Notes under the pieces: model-generated
Told to the model about the DNA's origin: nothing
Database searches by the model: none
Seen by the model: the letters and a program-made list of their open reading frames with translations, nothing else
Source of the DNA: Rhodococcoides kyotonense
GTDB lineage: Bacteria; Actinomycetota; Actinomycetes; Mycobacteriales; Mycobacteriaceae
Reading direction: 5' to 3'
Length of the DNA: 64,000 nucleotides
Assembly: GCF_900188125.1 (NCBI RefSeq)
Contig: NZ_FZOW01000011.1
Span: 124,001 to 188,000 of the forward strand
Translations under genes and position numbers: made by a program
Shown here: piece by piece, positions 49,990-60,151 of the stretch
Position numbering within the stretch: position 1 is the first letter of the stretch
Layout of the letters: each line of letters begins with the position of its first letter

Positions 49990-52005
49990 ATGTCCGTAGG
50001 GTCCGCGTCGGCGGGTTCGTTGCTCGATCGGCGCTATCGGATCGACGCGCCGATCGCTCGCGGCGGCATGTCGACGGTCTACCGCGGCCTGGACACGCGG
50101 CTGGACCGGCCTGTCGCCGTGAAGATCATGGACCCCAAGTTCGCCGACGACCCCAGCTTCGTGGCGCGGTTCGAGTTCGAGGCCAGGGCCGTCGCCCGAC
50201 TGAACAACCCCGGTCTCGTCGCCGTCTACGACCACGGTCGCGACGGCGAGTACGCATTTCTCGTCATGGAACTGGTGGAGGGCGGCACGCTGCGCGAGCT
50301 TCTCCGCGAGCGGGGTCCGATGCCCCCTCACGCGGCCGCGGCCGTGCTTCGGCCCGTTCTCGACGCCTTGGCCACCGCCCACCGAGCCGGCCTGGTACAT
50401 CGCGACATCAAGCCGGAGAACATTCTCATCTCCGACGCCGGTGACGTGAAGATCGCCGATTTCGGTCTCGTCCGAGCGGTCGCGGCGTCCAATGCGACGT
50501 CGAGCAGTGTGATTCTCGGCACCGCCGCCTACCTGTCCCCCGAGCAGGTGACCGTGGGCTCGGCGAACGCGGGCAGCGACGTCTACGGCGTCGGAGTCGT
50601 GCTCTACGAACTGCTGACCGGACGAACGCCGTTCACCGGGGACACCTCGCTGTCGATCGCGTATCAACGCATCGACAACGACGTCCCACGTCCCAGCGAC
50701 GCGATCGCAGGCGTCCCCCAGGAATTCGACGACCTGGTTCGACGCGCCACCGTCCGTGACCCGGCCGGCCGCTTCCAGAACGCCGACGAGATGGCCCGCG
50801 CGTTGCGTTCGGTGTGCGCGCTTCTGGAGCTTCCGCCCTACCGCGTTCCGGCACCGCGAAAGTCCGCCGAGCACCGCAGCGCAGCAGCACTCGGTGCACC
50901 GACGACGTTCGCAGGCCACCGCGACGATGCAACCCGGTCACCGGCGACCGAGGTCGTCGCTGTCCCGCCGACGGAAGTCCACGCCGCTCAGCCCGACGCC
51001 GGTGTCCAGCACACGCGTGTGCAGACAGCACCGACGTCCCGCGGCGATTGGGACGGCAACGACGCTCCCCCGCCGCCGCCCGGACGACGGCAATATCAGT
51101 TCCCGGATTTCGACGCCGACCGGCAGCGGTCGCGTCGGGCGATCATCGTCTGGTTGACCGTCGTGGCGTTGCTCGCGGTGCTCGTCGGCGTGGGCGGGTG
51201 GTGGATGGGCTCGGGCCGCTACACATCTGTTCCCCTCGTCGAGGGATTGGACGCAGCGTCCGCGACGTCGGAACTCGAGTCCGCGGGCTTGACCGTCGAC
51301 ACTCGCGGAACGTACTCCGACACCGTGCCGGTCGACGCCTTGATCGGGACCGATCCGACGACAGGGTCGCGAATCCCCAAGGGCGACACCGTGTCTCTGC
51401 TCGTGTCCCTCGGTGCGCCCACCGTTCCCGACATCGATCCGAACGTCGCGATCGGCGACATGCAGCAACTGCTCCGCGACCGCACGTTCCAACCGGCCGA
51501 CGGCGGCGAGGCGTTCAGCACGACAGCACCGGTGGGTGGCGTCGCCGCGCTGGATCCGCCGCCCGGCACCGTGCTCTCGGTCGGCGACACCGTCAAGATC
51601 CTGCGGTCGAAGGGCGCACCGCCGGTCGATGTCCCCGACGTCGAGAACATGACCGAGTCCGATGCCGTCGCGGCGTTGGCGACGGTGGGAATCACGGTAT
51701 CCGGCACCGACGTCGACTTCGACAAACGAGTCGACGGCGGCAACGTCATCGAGACGAACCCCAAGATCGGCTCGTCGGTGACAGCGGGGAGTTCGGTGCG
51801 GCTGACGGTGTCCAACGCGATCACCGTGCCGTCGCTTCTGGGCAGGTCGGTCGGGTCCGCCCGTCAGACCGTGCAGGGGCTGGAGTTGGACTTCAAGGTC
51901 CGCCAGGTCGTCGACACCGACGGATCCCTCGTCATCTCACAGAACCCGAGCCCGGGAACCAGAGTGGCCCCGGGCTCGTCGGTGTCCGTGGTGTCGCTCC
52001 CCTGA
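49990..52005 (+). CDS. pknL: Ser/Thr protein kinase PknL with four PASTA domains
   Basis: Membrane receptor kinase, 671 residues. The kinase domain (about 12-275) has IARGGMSTVYRG, VAVKIMD (ATP Lys), HRDIKPENILI (catalytic Asp) and ADFG, with a Thr/Ser-rich activation loop. A Pro-rich juxtamembrane region leads to one helix (IIVWLTVVALLAVLVGVGGW, about 382-405), then four PASTA repeats (VPLVEGLDAASATSELESAG; VPDIDPNVAIGDMQQLL; VPDVENMTESDAVAALATVG; VPSLLGRSVGSARQTVQGLE). PASTA domains bind cell-wall fragments; as I remember it M. tuberculosis PknL lacks them. Start ATG 49990 or GTG 49987. Confidence 0.92.
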   Translation: MSVGSASAGSLLDRRYRIDAPIARGGMSTVYRGLDTRLDRPVAVKIMDPKFADDPSFVARFEFEARAVARLNNPGLVAVYDHGRDGEYAFLVMELVEGGTLRELLRERGPMPPHAAAAVLRPVLDALATAHRAGLVHRDIKPENILISDAGDVKIADFGLVRAVAASNATSSSVILGTAAYLSPEQVTVGSANAGSDVYGVGVVLYELLTGRTPFTGDTSLSIAYQRIDNDVPRPSDAIAGVPQEFDDLVRRATVRDPAGRFQNADEMARALRSVCALLELPPYRVPAPRKSAEHRSAAALGAPTTFAGHRDDATRSPATEVVAVPPTEVHAAQPDAGVQHTRVQTAPTSRGDWDGNDAPPPPPGRRQYQFPDFDADRQRSRRAIIVWLTVVALLAVLVGVGGWWMGSGRYTSVPLVEGLDAASATSELESAGLTVDTRGTYSDTVPVDALIGTDPTTGSRIPKGDTVSLLVSLGAPTVPDIDPNVAIGDMQQLLRDRTFQPADGGEAFSTTAPVGGVAALDPPPGTVLSVGDTVKILRSKGAPPVDVPDVENMTESDAVAALATVGITVSGTDVDFDKRVDGGNVIETNPKIGSSVTAGSSVRLTVSNAITVPSLLGRSVGSARQTVQGLELDFKVRQVVDTDGSLVISQNPSPGTRVAPGSSVSVVSLP

Positions 52006-52024
52006 GTTCCCGGCCCTGCGGCTG

Positions 52025-53963
<1,939 letters not shown>

Positions 53964-53970
53964 GGAGGAC

Positions 53971-53976
53971 ACAGTA
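53971..53976 (-). promoter_or_regulatory. -10 box of a probable leaderless RNase AS promoter
   Basis: TACTGT on the minus strand, 7 bases before GTG at 53963. If used, the first nucleotide of the RNA is at the start codon. Confidence 0.5.
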
Positions 53977-54027
53977 GCCCCGACCCGGCTTCGAGAAGAG
54001 ATCGACTGCCATCAGAAAGAAGTTTCG

Positions 54028-55347
54028 TTGACGCCACCCGACCTCACCACGATGTCCGACGCCGGTGCCGCTGGACCCGACGCGAGAGCAGTCGACGCGC
54101 GGGCACCGCGTGCGCTTTCGTCGCGGCTGATCCCGATCGCCTGCGGCGCCGTTCTGCTGGCCGTTCTCGCCGGGCTCGCGTACAACCTGATCGGGTTCCC
54201 CGGACTGAGGGCGATCGGCGACTACTACCGCATCGATCTCGACGTCTACCGCCTCGGTGGCGGTGTGTTCATGTCCGGCACACCTCTCTACGGCGAGATG
54301 CCGCCCACGGCACTGGGTAACACGCTGCCGTTCACGTACCCGCCCATCTCGGCAGTCATCTTCGGACCGCTGTCTCTGATGTCGCTGCACTGGGCGGGCA
54401 TCGTCGTCACGTGCCTGTCGTTGGCGTTGCTGTTCGGCACGATCGTGCTGACGCTCGTCTCGCTCGGCTACTCCCCGCGAACGCTGCTGTTGTGGGCGGC
54501 CGGGGCTGTGTTCGCGGCAGCGATGATCCTCGAACCGGTGTTCTCGACGTTCGACTACGGCCAGATCAACATCGTGCTGATGGCCTTCGTCGCGGCGGAT
54601 TGCCTTCCTCGGAAGACTCCGTGGCCGCGTGGTCTGCTGATCGGATTCGTCGCCGCAGTGAAACTGACGCCCGCCGTGTTCGTCCTGTTCTTCCTGTTCC
54701 GCAAGGATTTTCGTGCCGCGGTCGTGTCCGGCATCAGCTTCCTCGCATTCACCGCGCTGGGTTTCGCCGCAACGTTCTCCGACTCGCTGCAGTACTGGAC
54801 CAAGGTCCTCGTCGACTCGGACCGCATCGGACGGCCCGCCTACCCCGCCAACCAGAGCATCACCGGCATGCTCGCTCGACTCGGCTTGGACGAGACGATC
54901 CGGTCCGTCGGGTGGATCGCATTGTCGCTCGTCCTGCTGGGCGTCACCTTCTACGCGATGCGACGCGCCTTCGCGGCACACCAGACAGCACTCGCGCTCG
55001 GAGTCAACGCCATGTTCGGACTGCTGGTGTCACCGGTGTCGTGGTCGCACCACTGGGTGTGGACGGTGCCGCTGCTCGTCGCGCTCGGCACACTTGCCTA
55101 TCGAACACGGAACGTCGTCGCACTCGGATTCGTCGGAATCGGCGCAGTGGTGCTGCATTTCGCCCCGCACTGGCAGCTCGCTGTCGGGCGCTGGTCCGGC
55201 CTCGGGTGGCCACTGTGGGATCAGGTCGTCGCCTCGTCGTACGTGTGGTGGGGCACCGCTGCGATCGTCGTGGCCGCGTGGGCGACGAGACCTTCGACGC
55301 GCCTCGACAGAACGACCGAGAAGGCAACGGACCTGGAACCGGCCTGA
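54028..55347 (+). CDS. GT87 alpha-mannosyltransferase (Rv2181-like)
   Basis: Polytopic membrane GT-C enzyme, 439 residues; the mycobacterial relative adds alpha-1,2-mannose branches to lipomannan/lipoarabinomannan with polyprenyl-phosphomannose. DYYRIDLDVYRLGGGVFMSG holds the acidic residues expected in the active site; further on are PFTYPPISAVIFGPL, VFSTFDYGQINIVLMAFVAA and SPVSWSHHWVWTVPLLVAL. Start TTG 54028 with AGAAG upstream; ATG 54052 is an alternative. It ends at a hairpin shared with plsC. Confidence 0.87.
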   Translation: MTPPDLTTMSDAGAAGPDARAVDARAPRALSSRLIPIACGAVLLAVLAGLAYNLIGFPGLRAIGDYYRIDLDVYRLGGGVFMSGTPLYGEMPPTALGNTLPFTYPPISAVIFGPLSLMSLHWAGIVVTCLSLALLFGTIVLTLVSLGYSPRTLLLWAAGAVFAAAMILEPVFSTFDYGQINIVLMAFVAADCLPRKTPWPRGLLIGFVAAVKLTPAVFVLFFLFRKDFRAAVVSGISFLAFTALGFAATFSDSLQYWTKVLVDSDRIGRPAYPANQSITGMLARLGLDETIRSVGWIALSLVLLGVTFYAMRRAFAAHQTALALGVNAMFGLLVSPVSWSHHWVWTVPLLVALGTLAYRTRNVVALGFVGIGAVVLHFAPHWQLAVGRWSGLGWPLWDQVVASSYVWWGTAAIVVAAWATRPSTRLDRTTEKATDLEPA

Positions 55348-55354
55348 GAACGAA

Positions 55355-55381
55355 AAGGCGCCGCCATGGAGGCGGCGCCTT
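55355..55381. terminator. Bidirectional terminator, 11-bp stem
   Basis: 55355-55365 pairs with 55371-55381 around ATGGA, between the convergent GT87 gene and plsC; a short T/C run follows. Confidence 0.85.
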
Positions 55382-55408
55382 CTTCGGACGGCTCGGATTC
55401 TCAGGTTC

Positions 55409-56137
55409 TCAGCTGGCTTTGGTCTCCGGGACTCGCTCGGGCTCGGTGCCGACGACAGCGGGAGTTGCCGACTTCTTCATCGACGCCGCGTAGACGTCCA
55501 CGTACTCCTGACCCGACAGCAGCATGAGCTCGTACATGACCTCGTCGGTCACGGCACGTTCGACGAAGCGGTTGCCCGCCATGCCCTCGAAGCGGGAGAA
55601 GTCGATCGGCTTGCCGATCTTGATGGTGATCTTCGCCGGACGCCACATCCTGGAACCGATGGGATTCATCTTGTCGGTACCGATCATCGCGACAGGCACG
55701 ACCTGAACGCCGGTCTGCAGTGCGAGACGTGCCATGCCCGTCTTGCCTTTGTAGAGACGCCCGTCGGGTGAACGGGTGCCTTCCGGGTAGATCCCGAGAA
55801 GCTTGCCTTTGCCGATGACGCGCGCGCCTGCATTGAGAGCGTCCTGAGCAGCATCCGCGCCGGTGCGATCGATCGGAACTTGTCCCACCGCAGAGAAGAA
55901 CCACTTCTGGAACGCACCCTTGAGGCCCGGTCCGGTGAAGTACTCGCTCTTGGCGAGGAACGTGATCCGACGCGGCACCTTCAGCGGCAGGTAGAACGAG
56001 TCCAGCACCGCCTGATGATTGCTCGCGAGAATCATCGGCCCGCGCGCGGGGACGTTCTCGAGGCCCTCGATCGTCGGTCTACCCAACGCAACCAGGAGTG
56101 GACCGATGAGCACGTACTTGAACAGCCAGTACCACAT
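55409..56137 (-). CDS. plsC: 1-acyl-sn-glycerol-3-phosphate acyltransferase
   Basis: PlsC-type acyltransferase making phosphatidic acid for membrane lipids; 242 residues. HX4D box ILASNHQAVLDSFYLPL, then FLAKSEYF, and EGTRSPDGRLYKGKTG with VVPVAMIGTD, the standard four blocks. One N-terminal hydrophobic segment (WLFKYVLIGPLLVALG). The ATG at 56137 has AGGAAGGA upstream. It matches the Rv2182c position, downstream of PIM/LM genes; another lysophospholipid substrate is possible. Confidence 0.92.
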   Translation of the reverse strand: MWYWLFKYVLIGPLLVALGRPTIEGLENVPARGPMILASNHQAVLDSFYLPLKVPRRITFLAKSEYFTGPGLKGAFQKWFFSAVGQVPIDRTGADAAQDALNAGARVIGKGKLLGIYPEGTRSPDGRLYKGKTGMARLALQTGVQVVPVAMIGTDKMNPIGSRMWRPAKITIKIGKPIDFSRFEGMAGNRFVERAVTDEVMYELMLLSGQEYVDVYAASMKKSATPAVVGTEPERVPETKAS

Positions 56138-56285
56138 GGCGTCCTTCCTGATTCGATCACTTGTTCCGGACGAAATCGTGCCTTCGGCCCGGAGGCCCCC
56201 ACATACGGATCCGCTGGTGACTCTACCGGCCGTTTATGACACCAGCCACATCGACGCGAAGGAGAGGACAGAGGTCACACGTTGT

Positions 56286-57263
56286 TCATCGGCCGGTCGC
56301 AACGAACTCGGAGCGAGCCAGGTCTGCCGCACCGATCATGCCCGCGGCTTCGCCGAGTTGGGTGCTTCTGATCTTCGCGACCGGGCGGTGACCGGCCCCG
56401 GTGACGAGTCGGCCGTAGTGCTCACGCGCCTGATCGAGGAACTGGTTCGACGACGTCGCCACACCGCCCGCGATGACGATCAGGTCGGGGTCGTAGACAT
56501 CGCTGACCAACGCCAGACCGACACCGAGCCACCGTGCGAAATCCTCCATGGTGCGACGCGCGATCACGTCACCTTCCTGAGCCGCCGAGGCGATACGACG
56601 ACCGGTCAGGGAGCCCGGATCGAGGAACACGTCACGCGCCAGGATGTTCGACGACCCACGATCGTCGGCTGCGAGCAGCTCGACCGCAGTGTCCACCAAT
56701 GCCGTTCCACTGCAATACCGTTCCCAACATCCGCGCTTTCCGCACGGGCAGGCTCGGCCGTCGGGAACGACCTGGATGTGCCCGAGCTCGGGTGCGACAC
56801 CGAAACTTCCGCGGTAGATGCGGCCGTCGATCAGCAGTGCCGCACCGATCCCGGTGCCGATCGCCACCATGACGACGTTGCGGCCGTCGGCGGCCGCGCC
56901 GAAGCGGTATTCGGCCCATGCGGCGGAGTTCGCATCGTGCTCCAGCACGACCGGCAGCCCGATGCGGTCGCTCATCTGCTTCGCGACGGGTGTGTTGATC
57001 CACGGCAGATGCGGCGCGAAGCGTACGGACGTTCTGTCGGAGTCCACGAATCCCGCGACGGCAAGGCCGACAGCCGAAACCGGATGCCGCGCAGCCAGTT
57101 CCTGGACGGCTCGATCGAGACCGTGCTCGAGAGCCTTGGCGGAGTGAGGCGTCGGCGACTGAGTGGAGTCGATGACCTGCCCGGACGCGTCGACCACAGA
57201 TGCACGAAGACTCGTGCCGCCGACGTCGATACCGATGGTGAAGGCATCGCGGTGCCGCTTCAT
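56286..57263 (-). CDS. ROK family glucokinase
   Basis: ATP-dependent sugar kinase; 325 residues. ATP-binding FTIGIDVGGTSLRASVVD at the start, WINTPVAKQMSDRIGLPVVL, HDANSAAWAEYRFGAA (catalytic Asp), GTGIGAALLIDGRIYRG and the ROK zinc motif ACPCGKRGCWERYCSG are all present; GHIQ completes the metal site. Homologous enzymes act on glucose, N-acetylmannosamine or other sugars. Start ATG 57263 with AAAGG 10 bases upstream; a run of 8 Cs lies just upstream (57288-57295). Confidence 0.88.
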   Translation of the reverse strand: MKRHRDAFTIGIDVGGTSLRASVVDASGQVIDSTQSPTPHSAKALEHGLDRAVQELAARHPVSAVGLAVAGFVDSDRTSVRFAPHLPWINTPVAKQMSDRIGLPVVLEHDANSAAWAEYRFGAAADGRNVVMVAIGTGIGAALLIDGRIYRGSFGVAPELGHIQVVPDGRACPCGKRGCWERYCSGTALVDTAVELLAADDRGSSNILARDVFLDPGSLTGRRIASAAQEGDVIARRTMEDFARWLGVGLALVSDVYDPDLIVIAGGVATSSNQFLDQAREHYGRLVTGAGHRPVAKIRSTQLGEAAGMIGAADLARSEFVATGR

Positions 57264-57334
57264 TGTTGTTCGACCTTTCTCTGCCGGCCCCCCCCAGCGG
57301 CTGTACGACTGACCGTCCGATCGAAATCGGCTGT

Positions 57335-57793
57335 TCAGATATCTCGATCCTCGCCCCGGTCGCCCGACCCCGAGTTCTTCACATTCACCGTAATGGGTGT
57401 GAATCCTGCGCGTCGAACTCCTGGCACTTCCGTGTCGTGCGCAATAGGCGACTCGCTGGTGTGATCCGATTCACGAAAACCTGCGTCGCTGCCCGGATTC
57501 GGCGTCGTCGGGTCGTCGCCCCGGCGATGCGCACCGGTGGCGGAATGCTCGGAGACGATCTGCCGGATCATCGCGACGACGGTCGCACCCTCGGTCGCGA
57601 CCAGCGTCAACAGATCGTGTTGCTCGCCTCTGATCAACGCAGCGAGCGCGCACACCGGGCACCAACTGCAGCCCTGTCGTGGCGCGTCGGCCTGATCCTC
57701 CACCGCGCGCGCGAGTATCGGCTCCAGACGCGTCAGAACCGTCTCCGCCAGAGCCCAGAGCTCGGCCGCGACATCGGAATGTTCGGTGGCCAC
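57335..57793 (-). CDS. Unknown protein with a CxxCxxC motif (Rv2183c-like position)
   Basis: A 152-residue protein. The N-terminal half is helical (DVAAELWALAETVLTRLEPI) with QGCSWCPVCALAALIRGEQH, whose three cysteines (42, 45, 48) may bind a metal. The C-terminal half is polar and variable. The GTG at 57793 has GGGAG upstream and follows the ArsA-like ATPase by 14 bases. It may be a small partner of that ATPase. I cannot assign a function. Confidence 0.75.
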   Translation of the reverse strand: MATEHSDVAAELWALAETVLTRLEPILARAVEDQADAPRQGCSWCPVCALAALIRGEQHDLLTLVATEGATVVAMIRQIVSEHSATGAHRRGDDPTTPNPGSDAGFRESDHTSESPIAHDTEVPGVRRAGFTPITVNVKNSGSGDRGEDRDI

Positions 57794-57807
57794 TTACCGT
57801 CTCCCCC

Positions 57808-59085
57808 TCACATCGGCCAGACGTTCGGGTCGGGCGTGAACCGAATGACCAAATTGTCGTCGTCGAAGTCCGCCCCCACGACGACGCACCGCCGCAACAC
57901 CGATGCGAGACGGACGCGCGTTCGCACACCGTCGGCGCCGATGATCACGTCGTCCTCCACTCGTCCGAGCGTCAGCGTCGACGCGTCGACGACCGGTAGA
58001 TGCATCGTCATCGTGTACACCGACTCCAACCCCGACCCCGACTCCTGCGCAACTCTCGGTCCACTCCGGCGCTCGCGTGCGTCGGCAGCCTTCGCCTGCG
58101 AGCCGGTGGCCGTCGGGCGGAGGTCTTCCGATACGAGTGCGTCGAGAGAGGCCAACCCTACCGGTTCATGAGCCGACCGTTCGACGACGACGAGTCCCGC
58201 GTCGCCGGCGACGGTCTCTATGTCGTCGAGCACCGACTGCTGGGCTGCCCGCCAGCCTTCGAACCAGAAGACGGCGGGATGTGCACCGACGAGACCGACG
58301 GACGACGAATTCAGTTTGGGCAGAACCTTGTTCACGACGACGGTGTCGACGTCGAGGCCCATCAATGTGGCCGCGGACAGTGTGCGACGCGCCTCGGCGA
58401 CACCGACTCGCTCGGGGGTGACGACGACGGTCGTGGAGGTTCGGTCGGCGTCGAACAGCAGCTCGCGCACCGCTTCGGCGTTCGCGACGACTCGCTCGAG
58501 GAATGCAACGAGGACGGTCAGCCGCGGATCGGTTCCCGTGCCTGCGACGATGCGATCGTGTCGTGGCCACAGTCGTTCGACGTATCCCGACACCAGCGCC
58601 GGAAGCTGCAGTGTGCGCACCGCGTCCGCGGTCGAGGGAAGGTCGACGAAGACTGTGTCCCAAGCATTTTCGTCGACGAGCTCGACGATGCGATGCAGAC
58701 CGAGCATCTCCTGCACACCCGGAGCGCCGACGACCTCCTCCGGTTCGATACCGCCGAAACGGACGCCGTGTTCGTGGCCCGTTCCGGCGACGGCCAGAAG
58801 TGCCGCGAGCGAACGATAACTCGATTCGACGAGCGCGAGAGTATCCAGTTCGAGTGCATCGAAGCGGTCCGCGACCGTGACGACCTCGCCGCGGACGGCG
58901 TCGACGTCGGCCGCGTCGACGACGTCCATCACCGAGTGAGCCTGATCGAACGAGACGATCAGCGCGCGCCGACCGGAACGGACCGCATCGAGCGCAGCCT
59001 TCGCGGCGATCGTCGTCTTGCCCGCGCCACCCTTGCCGACGAACAGTCGGACCGTGGTACGCGCGTCGGCGCGGACGCTCGTCAG
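57808..59085 (-). CDS. ArsA/MinD-like P-loop ATPase with an inferred CTG start
   Basis: A 425-residue ATPase of the anion-transporter/MinD superfamily. The deviant Walker A loop is RLFVGKGGAGKTTIAAKAAL near residues 14-33, then RALIVSFDQAHSVMDVVDA and WDTVFVDLPSTADAVRTLQL. The next ATG/GTG (58932) would delete the whole P-loop, yet no ATG, GTG or TTG exists in the open frame upstream. CTG at 59085 overlaps the preceding stop as CTGA, exactly as ATGA and GTGA do elsewhere. Position matches Rv2184c; role unknown, likely moving a lipid or protein at the membrane. Confidence 0.85.
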   Translation of the reverse strand: MTSVRADARTTVRLFVGKGGAGKTTIAAKAALDAVRSGRRALIVSFDQAHSVMDVVDAADVDAVRGEVVTVADRFDALELDTLALVESSYRSLAALLAVAGTGHEHGVRFGGIEPEEVVGAPGVQEMLGLHRIVELVDENAWDTVFVDLPSTADAVRTLQLPALVSGYVERLWPRHDRIVAGTGTDPRLTVLVAFLERVVANAEAVRELLFDADRTSTTVVVTPERVGVAEARRTLSAATLMGLDVDTVVVNKVLPKLNSSSVGLVGAHPAVFWFEGWRAAQQSVLDDIETVAGDAGLVVVERSAHEPVGLASLDALVSEDLRPTATGSQAKAADARERRSGPRVAQESGSGLESVYTMTMHLPVVDASTLTLGRVEDDVIIGADGVRTRVRLASVLRRCVVVGADFDDDNLVIRFTPDPNVWPM

Positions 59086-59519
59086 CCTTCGACCCGCTTC
59101 TTCAACTCTTTGAGCGCGGTGTCCGTGATGACCTTCTCGGCCTTGCGTTTGAACAGCCCGATCATCGGGATGTTCAGATCGACGGTCAGTTCGTACGTGA
59201 CGTCGGTGCCCCCGGCGCCGTTGTCCTTCAACGTGTAGGAGCCCGACTGCGACTTCTGCATCTCACCCTGCACGAGCTCCCACGCGACAGCCATGCCGTC
59301 GGGCGACCACACGTACTGCAGTTCGTAGGTGTCCTTGACCATTCCGGCGTCGAGCACGAACCTGACCCGGTCGGCACGACCACCGGCACCGACTTCGAGT
59401 ACCTCGACGGACTTCGCCGCCGACACCCACGTCGGGTACGCATCGAAATCAGCAATCACGTCCATGACCTGCGCGGACGGAGCGTCGACAGTGATCGACC
59501 TCTGAGTTTTCTCGGCCAT
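59082..59519 (-). CDS. SRPBCC (START-like) protein, Rv2185c/TB16.3-like
   Basis: A 145-residue protein of the polyketide cyclase/dehydrase SRPBCC fold, which forms a hydrophobic pocket for lipids or polyketides. SITVDAPSAQVMDVIADFDA, YPTWVSAAKSVEVLEVGAGG and SGSYTLKDNGAGGTDVTYEL follow the family. ATG at 59519. It overlaps the ATPase by CTGA, so both are made together. No catalytic residue can be identified; a lipid carrier is the likelier function. Confidence 0.85.
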   Translation of the reverse strand: MAEKTQRSITVDAPSAQVMDVIADFDAYPTWVSAAKSVEVLEVGAGGRADRVRFVLDAGMVKDTYELQYVWSPDGMAVAWELVQGEMQKSQSGSYTLKDNGAGGTDVTYELTVDLNIPMIGLFKRKAEKVITDTALKELKKRVEG

Positions 59520-59625
59520 GCTGTTGGTCCGCTTCCTCTCTGCTCTGCTCTTCTCGCGTGTTGTCGCTGCCCGCGTGTCGTACCCATCACACACGATTCT
59601 GCGTGGAAGGCACAACGTGTGGAGA

Positions 59626-60018
59626 CTAGCCTCGCGCGTGCTCGGGGCGTTCCCCTGCTGCCCTGCCTGCTTCCAGTTCACGCTTCAGTTCGAACGTCAC
59701 CGCTTTCCCCGCCACACGGCGTCGATGGTTCTCGTCGACCAAGTCGACGCGTTCACGTCCGGCGTTCGGCTCGGCGTGCAGGAAGTAATGCACGACGACC
59801 CCGTCGACGACGGGCATCTTCTCGAGCCAGAACTCCATCGTTCCCGTCAGCGCACCCGCGACCGTCCACCGGATGCCCTGTTCGCCACGGTCTTCGGTCA
59901 CCGTCAGTCGGAGATCCGGCCACCACTGCCGCCACCGCACCTGAGGCGACAATGCTTCGGAGACGCGCGCTCCCGGCGCCGCGACAAACGTCTGATCCGC
60001 CACTTGGATACTGCTCAT
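59626..60018 (-). CDS. Second SRPBCC-like protein, Rv2186c-like
   Basis: A 130-residue SRPBCC-like protein: IQVADQTFVAAPGARVSEAL, RWRQWWPDLRLTVTEDRGEQ, TGTMEFWLEKMPVVDGVVVH and YFLHAEPN. ATG at 60018. It precedes the Rv2185c-like gene in the same operon (106-base gap), divergent from fadD15. The combination of two such proteins with an ATPase suggests a lipid-handling module. Substrate unknown. Confidence 0.75.
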   Translation of the reverse strand: MSSIQVADQTFVAAPGARVSEALSPQVRWRQWWPDLRLTVTEDRGEQGIRWTVAGALTGTMEFWLEKMPVVDGVVVHYFLHAEPNAGRERVDLVDENHRRRVAGKAVTFELKRELEAGRAAGERPEHARG

Positions 60019-60151
60019 CGAATGAGCTTCACACATCGTGTCGCCGCGCCGCACGTGAGGCGCGCGAATGCACACGAACTTCGGGGCTACAGTGAGACAA
60101 ATCCGAGCTACCAGTCAGTACAGCTACCGATTCGCCCGATGGAGGCCCCCC

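Noticed and set aside
57288-57295. Run of eight Cs upstream of the glucokinase gene as a phase-variable switch
   Set aside because: It lies outside the reading frame and outside a clear promoter spacer; an isolated C8 in high-GC DNA is weak evidence.
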